This document shows positions 8,001-15,427 of a DNA stretch of 64,000 nt, in pieces. How positions within the stretch are numbered: the stretch's first letter is position 1; each line of letters opens with the position of its first letter. Location: NCBI RefSeq assembly GCF_004348975.1, contig NZ_SMFP01000004.1, positions 283,419 through 347,418 of the forward strand, read 5' to 3'. The translations under genes and the position numbers were made by a program. The notes beneath the pieces are model-generated. The model saw only the letters and a list, made by a program, of their open reading frames with translations, was not told the DNA's origin and searched no databases. Source of the stretch: Antarcticimicrobium sediminis (GTDB taxonomy: Bacteria; Pseudomonadota; Alphaproteobacteria; Rhodobacterales; Rhodobacteraceae).

Positions 8001-9955
8001 TGACCCATGTTTACGCCGATCCGGGGGTCTATCCGGTGACGCTGCAGGTGGACGATGGCACCGGGCTGGCCAATGCGCGCTCGATTGACGCCACCACGGT
8101 CACGATCCGGGCGCGTCCGGTGGCGGATGCCGGCGGCAACCGCGATGTCTGTTCCGGCGAACCGGTGCTGTTCGATGCCTCTGACAGCGCTGATCCCGAT
8201 GGTGGATTGTTGCTGTATTCTTGGGAATTCGGGGATGGCAGCACATCGGATCTGATCAACCCGACCAAGACCTATGAACGGCCGGGGGTGTATCCGGTGA
8301 CCTTGCAGGTGCGCAACGAGACCGGGACCGAATACGGCACCAGCATGGACCGGATCGCGGCACTGGTGCGCGAAGGGCCGATCGCGGATGCGGGCGCCGA
8401 CATGCAGGTCTGCGCCAATGCCAAAGTGCGGTTTGACGGCACCGGTTCGAGCGATGCGGACGGGGCGGTGAATGCCTTTAGCTGGACCTTTGGCGATGGC
8501 GGCACCGGCAGCGGCGACACGCCAGAGCATATCTTTACCCGTCCGGGCAGCTATACCGTGACGCTGACCATCACCGGCGAGGCGCGCGGTGCCTGCAGCC
8601 CCCTGGATACCGACACGACCCTTGTCGAGGTGGTTCCGGCACCTGAACTGCGGATCCGGGGCCCCGAGCGGGCGGCGGTGGGGGCGGCGGTGACGCTCAA
8701 GGCGCATGTTGGTGCGGCGGGTGGCGAAACGCCGAAAAACTTCCGTTGGACGTTCGGAGATGGCAGCACGGCCGAGGGGGCCGAGATCAGCCATGTCTGG
8801 GCCGAGCCGGGCCGCTATAGCGTGACCTTGCGCGCCGATCTGCGCGACGGCAGCGCGGGCTGTGGCGCGCTTGAGATGGTGCAGTGGGTGGTGGTCAATG
8901 CTGCCCCGGCACCGCTGATCGACGGCCCGGACATGCTTGCGGTCGGGCAGGAGGCCAGGTTCGACGCCAGCCTGTCGGCGGACAGCGATGGGGCGATCCT
9001 GTCCTATGAATGGGCGTTCGGCGATGGCGGTACCGCCAGCGGCGTGCGCACGGCCCATAGTTTCGACGCCCCCGGCACCTACGATCTGCGGCTGACGGTG
9101 CGCGACGATGCCGGTGTCAGCAACAGCAGCGTGACCGCTTTGAAACAGGTCGTTGTGCGGCCAGTGCCGGTGGCCAATCTGAACGCGCCGCCGCCGGTCT
9201 GCCCGGCAGAACCCGTGATCTGGCAGGTCGATGCCGAACCTCAGACGCAGGTGCGTTGGGTGTTCGGCGATGGCCGCGCGGCCGAGGGGGCCGAGGTGCG
9301 ACACATGTTCGACCGCCCCGGGTTGTTCCCGGTGCAGGTCTCGCTGGATGATGGCGCCGGGCTTTTGAGCAGTCGCAGCAGCGAAGAGGTTTATGCCCGC
9401 GTCAATGCCGCGCCCTCGGCGCTGGCGGGGCCGGACCGGGTGGTCTGCCCGGGTGAGCCGGTGATGTTCGATGCCGGGCCCTCGACCGATCTGGACGGGC
9501 GGCTTGTCGGCTATCAATGGGTGTTCAGCGATGGGGTGACACTGGACGGGGCACAGGTGGAGCGGAGCTTTGACAGCCCCGGTGCGCTGGAGGTGCGGCT
9601 GACCGTGCGCGATGACAGCGGCGCCGCCGCCTGCGACACCGGCAGCGATACCGCCCGCGTTCTAGTCAATGCTCCGCCGATGGTTGATGCCGGCCCGGAT
9701 CGCACGGTGCCGGTGGGGGCGGCCCATGATGTGGTGCGCTTTGACGCCAGCGACACCCGTGATCCTGACGGTCAGGGCGTGCGGGTCGGCTGGCAGTTCG
9801 GCGACGGGGCCGGGGCCTCGGGTGCGGTGGCGCGGCACGGCTATGGCGCGCCGGGCGACTATACCGTGACGGTCGAGGCCCGCGATACCACCGGGCTTGT
9901 CTGTGGGGTGGCGCGTGACACGGCGGTGATCACGGCACGGCCGCGCGGCGAGTAG
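5096..9955 (+). CDS. Giant exported protein with 15 tandem PKD domains
   Basis: 1619-residue protein preceded by a good ribosome site (GGAGG). The signal peptide is about residues 1-26 (LLGLALLAEAGMAQAQA). An N-terminal ~300-residue region (LLVVYGRRAASREGDVDHRE, then YLRLYDPETGGAGDFTYGG) is not a PKD domain and I cannot assign it. From about residue 320 to the end there are 15 PKD-type modules of ~85-95 residues. Each has a core such as WTFGDG, WDFGDG or WEFGDG followed by Y..PG.Y.V.L.V.D; three vary (WRFPDG, WEFDDL, WVFSDG). PKD arrays form extended extracellular beta-sandwich rods, often ligand-binding or adhesive. No membrane anchor or sorting signal is visible, so a periplasmic or outer-surface location is likely. 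The adenylate cyclase gene starts 5 bp after the stop, which strongly suggests translational coupling. Confidence 0.85.
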   Translation: MRIARMWTEALLGLALLAEAGMAQAQATGAQEGLLVVYGRRAASREGDVDHREQIFFSLPADLRERVYLRLYDPETGGAGDFTYGGSADSETTFRLFGGAGAFTAATRPEPVAEGARAPRQTFVPVSGPGELLKQQSWRNERETDGRWVTLAAVRARQGEVVDERAYFRLDVQGSEGNDGNSYSLGVSLARDRARPPEGLEMFAYRPTVRWAAANPATWVRFTGPGAGALTVQSFDGANADLALVTDFADLGLRSSGQDFWTSDSAETGDRNLAVSLKGGFETPNDVTMAVFDAEGNPLPLQMPPLRAPDPARPRLQATARPLADCRSVAFDASGSVAGGPLSHLWTFGDGNSAQEPVIAYRYDAPGHYTARLEGVEAGTRPGRGAALELPVHVRDAPVAVPGPDIMVAPGEPVAFDGSGSRPSDSPITRYNWRFGDGAVAEGARASHAYATPGQYRAVLRVEDGVAHPCNFGIETRRVVVNFPPVAEAGTDQQAVVGQPVILSAGASYDIDGQLDSYVWEMGDGTVLDGETVTHTFTGSGSYSVMLRVTDDSGVVNGSAQDRMTVVVNAPPEPRFAIPDRPVAVSELAVLDGSASSDGDGQILSYIWDFGDGATGEGQVVNYAWTKPGAFDVTLTVIDDSGTASALQSVSQVVRVDAAPLAEAGPDQFVTASVVRFDGGGSTDSDGSVTRWDWDFGDGASASGQQVEHAYERPGSYEVALVVRDDSGAPLNLDRDTLRVVVNATPIADAGPPQVVAPGEEVVLSGRASLDPDGAIAGYDWRFPDGSEQQGARVAHVFDAPGLYRVGLTVSDGFPGGAAQDDSEVLITVNAAPVAVAGPDLLIAPGDSVLFDAGQSYDEDGQLAGYRWEFDDLGSPLDAPTVERAYVTPGVWSAQLIVTDDSGVANGTAQDDVTIRVNNAPQAEAGPTVESERLYVVFDGTGSSDADGDALIYRWDFGDNSSPGFGAQVTHVYADPGVYPVTLQVDDGTGLANARSIDATTVTIRARPVADAGGNRDVCSGEPVLFDASDSADPDGGLLLYSWEFGDGSTSDLINPTKTYERPGVYPVTLQVRNETGTEYGTSMDRIAALVREGPIADAGADMQVCANAKVRFDGTGSSDADGAVNAFSWTFGDGGTGSGDTPEHIFTRPGSYTVTLTITGEARGACSPLDTDTTLVEVVPAPELRIRGPERAAVGAAVTLKAHVGAAGGETPKNFRWTFGDGSTAEGAEISHVWAEPGRYSVTLRADLRDGSAGCGALEMVQWVVVNAAPAPLIDGPDMLAVGQEARFDASLSADSDGAILSYEWAFGDGGTASGVRTAHSFDAPGTYDLRLTVRDDAGVSNSSVTALKQVVVRPVPVANLNAPPPVCPAEPVIWQVDAEPQTQVRWVFGDGRAAEGAEVRHMFDRPGLFPVQVSLDDGAGLLSSRSSEEVYARVNAAPSALAGPDRVVCPGEPVMFDAGPSTDLDGRLVGYQWVFSDGVTLDGAQVERSFDSPGALEVRLTVRDDSGAAACDTGSDTARVLVNAPPMVDAGPDRTVPVGAAHDVVRFDASDTRDPDGQGVRVGWQFGDGAGASGAVARHGYGAPGDYTVTVEARDTTGLVCGVARDTAVITARPRGE

Positions 9956-9960
9956 CGCCG

Positions 9961-11673
9961 ATGCGGTTTCCGCTGCGTCTCAAGTTCTTTGCCTTTGCGG
10001 CCTTGCTGGCGGTGGTGCCGCTGGTGATGGTCGGGCAGAACCTGACGCGGCTGACCCGCGACGAGCTGAAAAGCGCCGCGAACGAGGATCTGACCACGGT
10101 CGCCAGCGGCCTGCGCGAGGCGTTTGACAACACCTTCGAGGGGCGGTGGCTGACACCGTTGACGGTGATCCGCAATGGCATCGACAGTGCCGATCTGGGG
10201 GTGGCGCAAAAGGTGTCTCTGCTGACGCTGGGGCTGGAGGAGCTGCCGCAGGTGGTGGCGGTGCAACTGTCCGTGCAGGGATCTGACCTGCCGATTCTGG
10301 TCACCAACGAGGGGTTCGCGGGCAAGCTGGCGGCGGCGGGGCTGGACCCGGTGAAAACACTGTCCACGCCGGCCGATCTGATCAAGGCGATCGCGGCGAC
10401 CGGCCAGTACGGGCGGCCCGTGGTGGGGCGGTTGGAGGCGACCGGGGACTGGATCGCCACGCTGGCGCTGCCGCTGAACACCACGATCGCCGGGCGACAG
10501 GTCACCATGGCGGCCAAGATCGACCTGTCGGCACTGGGTGAGATGGTGCGCCATCATCCCTTTGCGCAACGCGGCGAGATCACCGTAGTCGATCAGGCCG
10601 GGCGGCGGGCGCTGGGCGCGGGGCAGGATCTGTTGAACGACCGCCAGATCGTCGCCTCGGCGCTGCCCTTGATCGTCGCCGGCGCCCGGGCCGATGCGCT
10701 GGAGCCTTATGTGCGCCCAGACGGCACCGCGATGCTGGGGGCTTATGCCTTTCCCGACTGGTTCCCATGGGCGGTGATCACCGAGTTGAGCGAGGACAGC
10801 GCCTATGCGGTGGTCAATGCGATTACCCGGCAGATCCTGATCGTCGGTCTGGTGGGGTTCGTGATCGCGGGGATCGGGGCGCTGATCTTCGCCCGCCAGT
10901 TGACCCGCCCGATCCTCAAGATCGGGGCGGTGGCCGAACGTGTTGGGGAGGGGGATTTCGCCGCACGGGTCGAAGGGGTGCGCGCGCGCGACGAGATCGG
11001 CGACCTTGCCGAGCGGTTCAACCGTATGATCGGCGAATTGGGCGAGCGGTTGGAACTGATGAAATTCGTCTCGCGCGGGACCGTTTCGGCGATCCAGAGC
11101 GCACAGGAAAAAGGCATGCACCGCGGCGGCGAGCGGCGGCGTGTTTCGGTGATCTTCACCGATATCCGCGGCTATACCGAGTTTTCCGAGCGGGTCTCGC
11201 CCGAGGTGGTGATCGAGGCGCTGAACAGCTATTTCGACGTGCAGACCCGGATCGTAGAACGTTTTGGCGGTGATGTGGACAAGTTCGTCGGCGATGCGCT
11301 GGTCGCGGTGTTCGAGGGCGACGGGATGGAGCAGCGCGCGGTGGGCTGCGCGGTGGAAATCACGGCGGCGATGGCGCGGCTGCTGGAGGAGTATCCCGAC
11401 TATAATCTGCATGTGGGCATCGGGGTCGCCTCGGGCGAGGTGGTGATGGGCGCAATGGGGGCGAAAGACCGGATGGATTTCACGGTGTTGGGCTCGACCG
11501 TGAACCTCTCCGCGCGGCTGTGTTCCAAGGCGCGGCCGGGGCAGGTTCTGGTCGATCAGGCCACGCGGGACGCCGCCCGCATGCTGGAGGGGATCACGTT
11601 CGAGGATCTGGAGCCGATCCCGCTCAAGGGCTATGCCGAGCCGGTTGCGGCGTTTGCACCGCATCCGGCATAG
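9961..11673 (+). CDS. Membrane-bound class III adenylate cyclase with extracytoplasmic sensor and HAMP domain
   Basis: 570-residue protein. Membrane helix 1 is residues ~8-26. A ~260-residue Cache-like periplasmic sensor follows, then helix 2 at ~290-313 (ILIVGLVGFVIAGIGALIFA), a HAMP linker at ~314-365 and the cyclase domain from ~390. Catalytic features are intact: metal Asp401 in FTDIRGYTEF, Lys441 and Asp445 in VDKFVGDALVAVF, and Asp506, Asn515 and Arg519 in DFTVLGSTVNLSARL. The Lys441/Asp506 pair is the ATP-selecting combination, so the product should be cAMP. It is the third gene of the FecR-PKD-cyclase set with almost no gaps, which suggests that the two exported proteins feed the sensor. 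The signal sensed is unknown. Confidence 0.88.
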   Translation: MRFPLRLKFFAFAALLAVVPLVMVGQNLTRLTRDELKSAANEDLTTVASGLREAFDNTFEGRWLTPLTVIRNGIDSADLGVAQKVSLLTLGLEELPQVVAVQLSVQGSDLPILVTNEGFAGKLAAAGLDPVKTLSTPADLIKAIAATGQYGRPVVGRLEATGDWIATLALPLNTTIAGRQVTMAAKIDLSALGEMVRHHPFAQRGEITVVDQAGRRALGAGQDLLNDRQIVASALPLIVAGARADALEPYVRPDGTAMLGAYAFPDWFPWAVITELSEDSAYAVVNAITRQILIVGLVGFVIAGIGALIFARQLTRPILKIGAVAERVGEGDFAARVEGVRARDEIGDLAERFNRMIGELGERLELMKFVSRGTVSAIQSAQEKGMHRGGERRRVSVIFTDIRGYTEFSERVSPEVVIEALNSYFDVQTRIVERFGGDVDKFVGDALVAVFEGDGMEQRAVGCAVEITAAMARLLEEYPDYNLHVGIGVASGEVVMGAMGAKDRMDFTVLGSTVNLSARLCSKARPGQVLVDQATRDAARMLEGITFEDLEPIPLKGYAEPVAAFAPHPA

Positions 11674-11725
11674 GGCGGGGGCGCTGATGGAACAGGGCGC
11701 TGATCCGGGGTCTGCGTGCCCCTGC

Positions 11726-12115
11726 TCAGACCGCGAATTCCACCCAGGCCCAGGCCATCGCAACATAGGTCAACTGGTGCATCGCCTGATCTGCCCCGGT
11801 GGCGCGCCAGAAGGCAGGTTTGAACGGATCAAGCGCCTTGCGATTGCAAAGCTGCCCCTTCCAGTAGTCGATGTGGAAATGCAGCAGCCATTCCACCGCC
11901 ACCAGCGCCAGGATGAAAAGCAGCGGCGCCCCGACAAGAAGGAAGACGATGATCGAGCCCAGGACATGGACCCCGGCATGTTGGGCGCGCCCCAGATGCC
12001 AATAGCTTCCGCGCCCCGACAGCATGCGCGGGGTTTGAAGATAGAAGTCTGCGAACATGTGCTTGATCTGCAAAAGGCAGAACAAGATCAGAAGTGTGCC
12101 AATGGTACCGGTCAA
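11726..12115 (-). CDS. DUF3307 family membrane protein
   Basis: 129-residue hydrophobic protein with four probable membrane segments. It carries the family pattern HMFADFYLQTPRML near residue 19, then RAQHAGVHVLGS and LLHFHIDYWKGQ. The start is TTG 12115, preceded by GGGGGA at suitable spacing; no in-frame ATG fits better. It lies on the opposite strand between the adenylate cyclase and the cNMP-binding ABC protein, so it is not co-transcribed with either. The biochemical role of this family is not known to me. The conserved His and Asp residues at membrane boundaries could suggest metal or proton handling, but that is speculation. Confidence 0.75.
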   Translation of the reverse strand: MTGTIGTLLILFCLLQIKHMFADFYLQTPRMLSGRGSYWHLGRAQHAGVHVLGSIIVFLLVGAPLLFILALVAVEWLLHFHIDYWKGQLCNRKALDPFKPAFWRATGADQAMHQLTYVAMAWAWVEFAV

Positions 12116-12201
12116 GGGCGGTTCCCCCAGTTGGGTTCTAAAGAAAGCTTAGGGGTTTCATCGCGCGCCTGCAATTGCCCGTATCAAAGTGGCACCTACG
12201 G

Positions 12202-15200
12202 GTGGCTTGTCACATATGGCGATGCCTCCTATCGTGGCGCATCGGTCACTGTTCGACACCTCTTTGCCGTGGGATCATTGCTATAGAACCTTCTCTATTC
12301 GGCTTTATCTGGAAGTATTCCAAGCGCGACCAGCTTATCCTGTTGCTGGTCACCTCGACGCTGTTCCCGATGCTGTACCTGACGCTGGAACTGCCCAAGC
12401 GGATCATCAACGACGCGATCGGGTCGGAAACCTCGACCATCACCTACTATGGGTTTGCCTTCGAGCAGGTCACCTTCCTTGGCATCCTCTGCATCGCTTT
12501 CCTGCTGTCGGTTCTGGCGCATGGGCTGCTGAAGATGCGGATCAACACGATGAAAGGGGTGCTGTCCGAGCGGATGCTGCGGCGCTTCCGCTATCAGCTT
12601 ATCGCGCGCATCCTGCGCTTTCCGCAGCCCTATTTCGAACGCGTCAGCCAGGGCGAACTGGTGTCGATGGTGACCGCCGAAAGCGAGCCGATGGGCGGGC
12701 TCATGGGCGATGCGATCAGCCAGCCGGTGCTGCAGGCGGGGCAGATGATCACCATCCTGGGGTTCCTGTTCCTGCAAAGTGTCTGGTTCGGGCTGGCTGC
12801 GGTGGCGCTGATCCCGTTGCAGGGCTGGCTGATCCCGAAACTGCAACGCCAGATCAACCAGTTGAACAAGAAGCGCATTCAAGAGGTGCGCATTCTGGCC
12901 GCCGCCATCGGGGAAAGCGCGGCGGGGGCCAGTGCGCTGCGCCTCAATGGCGGCTGGCGCTATCGCATGGCGGTGATCACGGCGCAATTGGGTCGGTTGT
13001 TCGATATCCGCTTCGAGATTTACCAGAAGAAATTCTTCATGAAGTTTCTCAACAACTTCATCGGCCAGCTGACGCCGTTCTTCTTCTTTTCCATCGGTGG
13101 CTATCTGGTGTTGCAAGGCGCGGTGTCGCTGGGGGCGCTGGTGGCGGCGCTGGCGGCGTACAAGGATCTCAGCTCGCCGTGGAAAGAGCTGTTGACCTAT
13201 TACAACCAGACGCAGGACATGGCGCTGCGCTGGGACGTGATCACCGAACGCTTTGCGCCGCAGGGCATGGTTGACGAGAGCCTGTTTTCCGGTGAACCGG
13301 AAGCGATCCCGTCGCTGACCGGCGATATCGTGCTGGATGGGGTGACGGTGCGTGACGCCGATGACAATCTGGTGTTGGAGGATCTGAATGCCACGCTGCC
13401 CGGTGGCAAGGTGATCGGGATCGCCGCCCCCAGCGAGGAAGACCGCCGCGCCCTGTCGGAATTGCTGACGCGGGAGCTGTTGCCCAGTACGGGGCGGCTG
13501 CGGATCGGCGGGCATGAGCTGTCAGGGCTGCATCAAGCGGTGATCGCGGAGCGGATCGGGCATGCCTCGTCGCGCCCGGTGCTGTTTCAGGGCAGCTTTG
13601 GCGACAATGTGATGATGCCGCTGCGGATGCGCCCGCAATCGGCCGGCAGTGACGAGGCGCAATACGCCGAGGCGCAGCGCGCCGGCAACAGCGCCGACCC
13701 CGAGGACGCCGAATGGCTTGATCCTAAACTGGCCGGGCTGGAGGATTCGCAGGCGCTGCGCAACTGGTGGCTGAAACTTGTGCAGGGCATGGGCTCGGGC
13801 ACGGCGCTGTTCCAGCGCGGGCTGGACCAGCGGTTTGATGCGGGTGATCATGCGGAGCTGGCGGAGAAACTGGTCGAGCTGCGCCCCCGGGTGCAGCAGG
13901 CGGTGACCGATGCGGGGCTGCGCGCCTATGCGTACTTTTGCCTGCCGGATCGGTACAACCCGGCGCTGCCGGTGGGGGAGAACCTGCTGTTTGCCACGCC
14001 GCGCCAGCCGATCACCCGCGAATTGCTGGCCGGACGGTCCGATTTCATGGCGCAGATGCGCAGCTTGGGGCTGGGCGAAACCCTGTTGGACCTGACCCGC
14101 GACGTGATCGACATGCTGCGCCAGATCTTTGGTCTGGACGGCACCGATCATCCGTTGTTTCGCAAGTTGGGGATTGACGCCAAGACCTATGAAACGGCCG
14201 TGGATCTGGTGGAAAAGACCCGCGGCGGCGGCACCGGGGCGTTGAGCGGTGAAGATATGGCGCTGTTGTTCACGGTGCCGTTTCGGATCTCGGCCGAACA
14301 GATCGGTCCGGCCTTTTCCGACGATCTGAAGGCGCGGATTCTGGAACTGCGCGCAGGCCATGCGCATGAACTGCAAGACAGCCTTGGGGATCTGTTCGCG
14401 CCGCTCGACAGGACGGCCTTTGCGCCGGGGCTGACGGTGTTGGAGAACGCGCTGTTTGGCAAGATTTCCGAGGCGGCGGGCAGCAAGGCGGATGAGCTGC
14501 GCAAGGTGGTGGCCGGGGTGTTGGCCGAGGGCGGCGCGCAGGATCTGGTGATCGAGCTGATCTTTGACGTGCCGATCGCGCTGGGTGGGCAGAACCTGCC
14601 GGCGATCTTTGCCGAGCCACTGGCGTTCAGCCGGGCCACGATCAAGCGGCCCGATATCCTGATTCTGGATCAGGCATTGGTCAGCTATGACATGCAAACC
14701 CAGGTGGCGGTGTTCCGCAATCTGCGCAAGCTGCTGCCGGAGACGACACTGATCTATATCAACGAGAGCTTTGAAAACGAGTCGGTCTTTGATCTGTTTC
14801 TGGAGCTGCGCCAAGGTCGGTTGGTCAGCGAGGAGGCCGGTGCGGACGGAGAGGCGGACAGCGGCGCGCGCGCCGATCTGGCGCGCAAGCTGCGCGCACT
14901 GGAAACCACGCCGCTGTTTTCCGGGCTCAACCGCAAGCAGTTGCGGCTGCTGGCCTTCGGCGCGCGCTGGTATCAGGCCCCCAAGGGTGAGGTCATATTC
15001 CTGAAGGGCGACCAGCCCCGGGACGGCGCCTATATGGTGATCGAGGGCGAGGCGGGGCTGTATCTGCCCAAGGACGGCGAGGCAGATCAACGGATCGCCA
15101 AGGTCGGGCCGGGAACGCTGGTGGGGGAACTGGGGTTGATCCGCAAGGTTCCGCGCGCGCTGAGCATGGTGGCGGAAACCGACCTGACCTGTCTGCGGAT

Positions 15201-15291
15201 CGGCGAGGAGGAGTTTCTGGCGGTGGTCGAGAACGACGCGGCGACCGCCTTCAAGCTGTTGCAGGTGGTGGCGGGGTACGTTTCAAATTGA
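12202..15291 (+). CDS. ABC-exporter-like membrane protein with degenerate nucleotide-binding domain and C-terminal cyclic-nucleotide-binding domain
   Basis: About 1029 residues. The first ~330 form a type-1 exporter membrane domain (LPKRIINDAIG, YFERVSQGELVSMVTAE). The ATPase-like domain that follows is abnormal. The Walker A position (13411-13455) reads VIGIAAPSEEDRRALS without the GKS/T core. The signature is ALGGQN (14578-14595). Walker B is ILILDQ, with Gln in place of catalytic Glu (14671). The switch-His region reads INES (~14758). About 390 residues separate Walker A from the signature, against ~100 normally. The last ~125 residues (from LETTPLFSGLNRKQL) form a cNMP-binding domain with the GELGL and PRALS elements, including the phosphate-contacting Arg (15154). 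The start is uncertain: GTG 12202 is used, TTG 12175 is upstream, and family-like similarity begins near 12283, at an ATA codon. The adenylate cyclase lies upstream, so cAMP control is plausible. Confidence 0.8.
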   Translation: MACHIWRCLLSWRIGHCSTPLCRGIIAIEPSLFGFIWKYSKRDQLILLLVTSTLFPMLYLTLELPKRIINDAIGSETSTITYYGFAFEQVTFLGILCIAFLLSVLAHGLLKMRINTMKGVLSERMLRRFRYQLIARILRFPQPYFERVSQGELVSMVTAESEPMGGLMGDAISQPVLQAGQMITILGFLFLQSVWFGLAAVALIPLQGWLIPKLQRQINQLNKKRIQEVRILAAAIGESAAGASALRLNGGWRYRMAVITAQLGRLFDIRFEIYQKKFFMKFLNNFIGQLTPFFFFSIGGYLVLQGAVSLGALVAALAAYKDLSSPWKELLTYYNQTQDMALRWDVITERFAPQGMVDESLFSGEPEAIPSLTGDIVLDGVTVRDADDNLVLEDLNATLPGGKVIGIAAPSEEDRRALSELLTRELLPSTGRLRIGGHELSGLHQAVIAERIGHASSRPVLFQGSFGDNVMMPLRMRPQSAGSDEAQYAEAQRAGNSADPEDAEWLDPKLAGLEDSQALRNWWLKLVQGMGSGTALFQRGLDQRFDAGDHAELAEKLVELRPRVQQAVTDAGLRAYAYFCLPDRYNPALPVGENLLFATPRQPITRELLAGRSDFMAQMRSLGLGETLLDLTRDVIDMLRQIFGLDGTDHPLFRKLGIDAKTYETAVDLVEKTRGGGTGALSGEDMALLFTVPFRISAEQIGPAFSDDLKARILELRAGHAHELQDSLGDLFAPLDRTAFAPGLTVLENALFGKISEAAGSKADELRKVVAGVLAEGGAQDLVIELIFDVPIALGGQNLPAIFAEPLAFSRATIKRPDILILDQALVSYDMQTQVAVFRNLRKLLPETTLIYINESFENESVFDLFLELRQGRLVSEEAGADGEADSGARADLARKLRALETTPLFSGLNRKQLRLLAFGARWYQAPKGEVIFLKGDQPRDGAYMVIEGEAGLYLPKDGEADQRIAKVGPGTLVGELGLIRKVPRALSMVAETDLTCLRIGEEEFLAVVENDAATAFKLLQVVAGYVSN

Positions 15292-15349
15292 TGCGGTGCG
15301 ATGCTGCGCCGGTTGTGTCCCGAAATGGCAGCGCCTATGGCACTGCCAT

Positions 15350-15381
15350 GCCTCCGGCGGGAGTATTTTTGCCAGAAAAAG
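15350..15381 (+). repeat. Dispersed intergenic repeat, copy 1
   Basis: The segment contains GCCTCCGGCGGGAGTA and then GCCAGAAAAAG in the gap before the fumarylacetoacetate hydrolase gene. The reverse complement of the same two blocks, with the same spacing, recurs at 43310-43345, and a shorter relative lies near 38867-38885. Several copies between genes fit a REP-like chromosomal repeat family. Confidence 0.55.
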
Positions 15382-15427
15382 AGCGGCGCGCGCTGTTGGG
15401 CCGAGGATTGGATACAGGGAGAGTGGA

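Noticed and set aside
5363..9517. 1384-codon open frame opposite the PKD gene
   Set aside because: It is a shadow of the GC-rich, repeat-bearing PKD coding sequence. The translation is rich in His, Arg and Pro without domain logic, while the plus-strand protein has 15 coherent modules.
11633..12286. 217-codon plus-strand frame after the adenylate cyclase
   Set aside because: It is antisense to the DUF3307 gene, whose conserved motifs lie on the minus strand.
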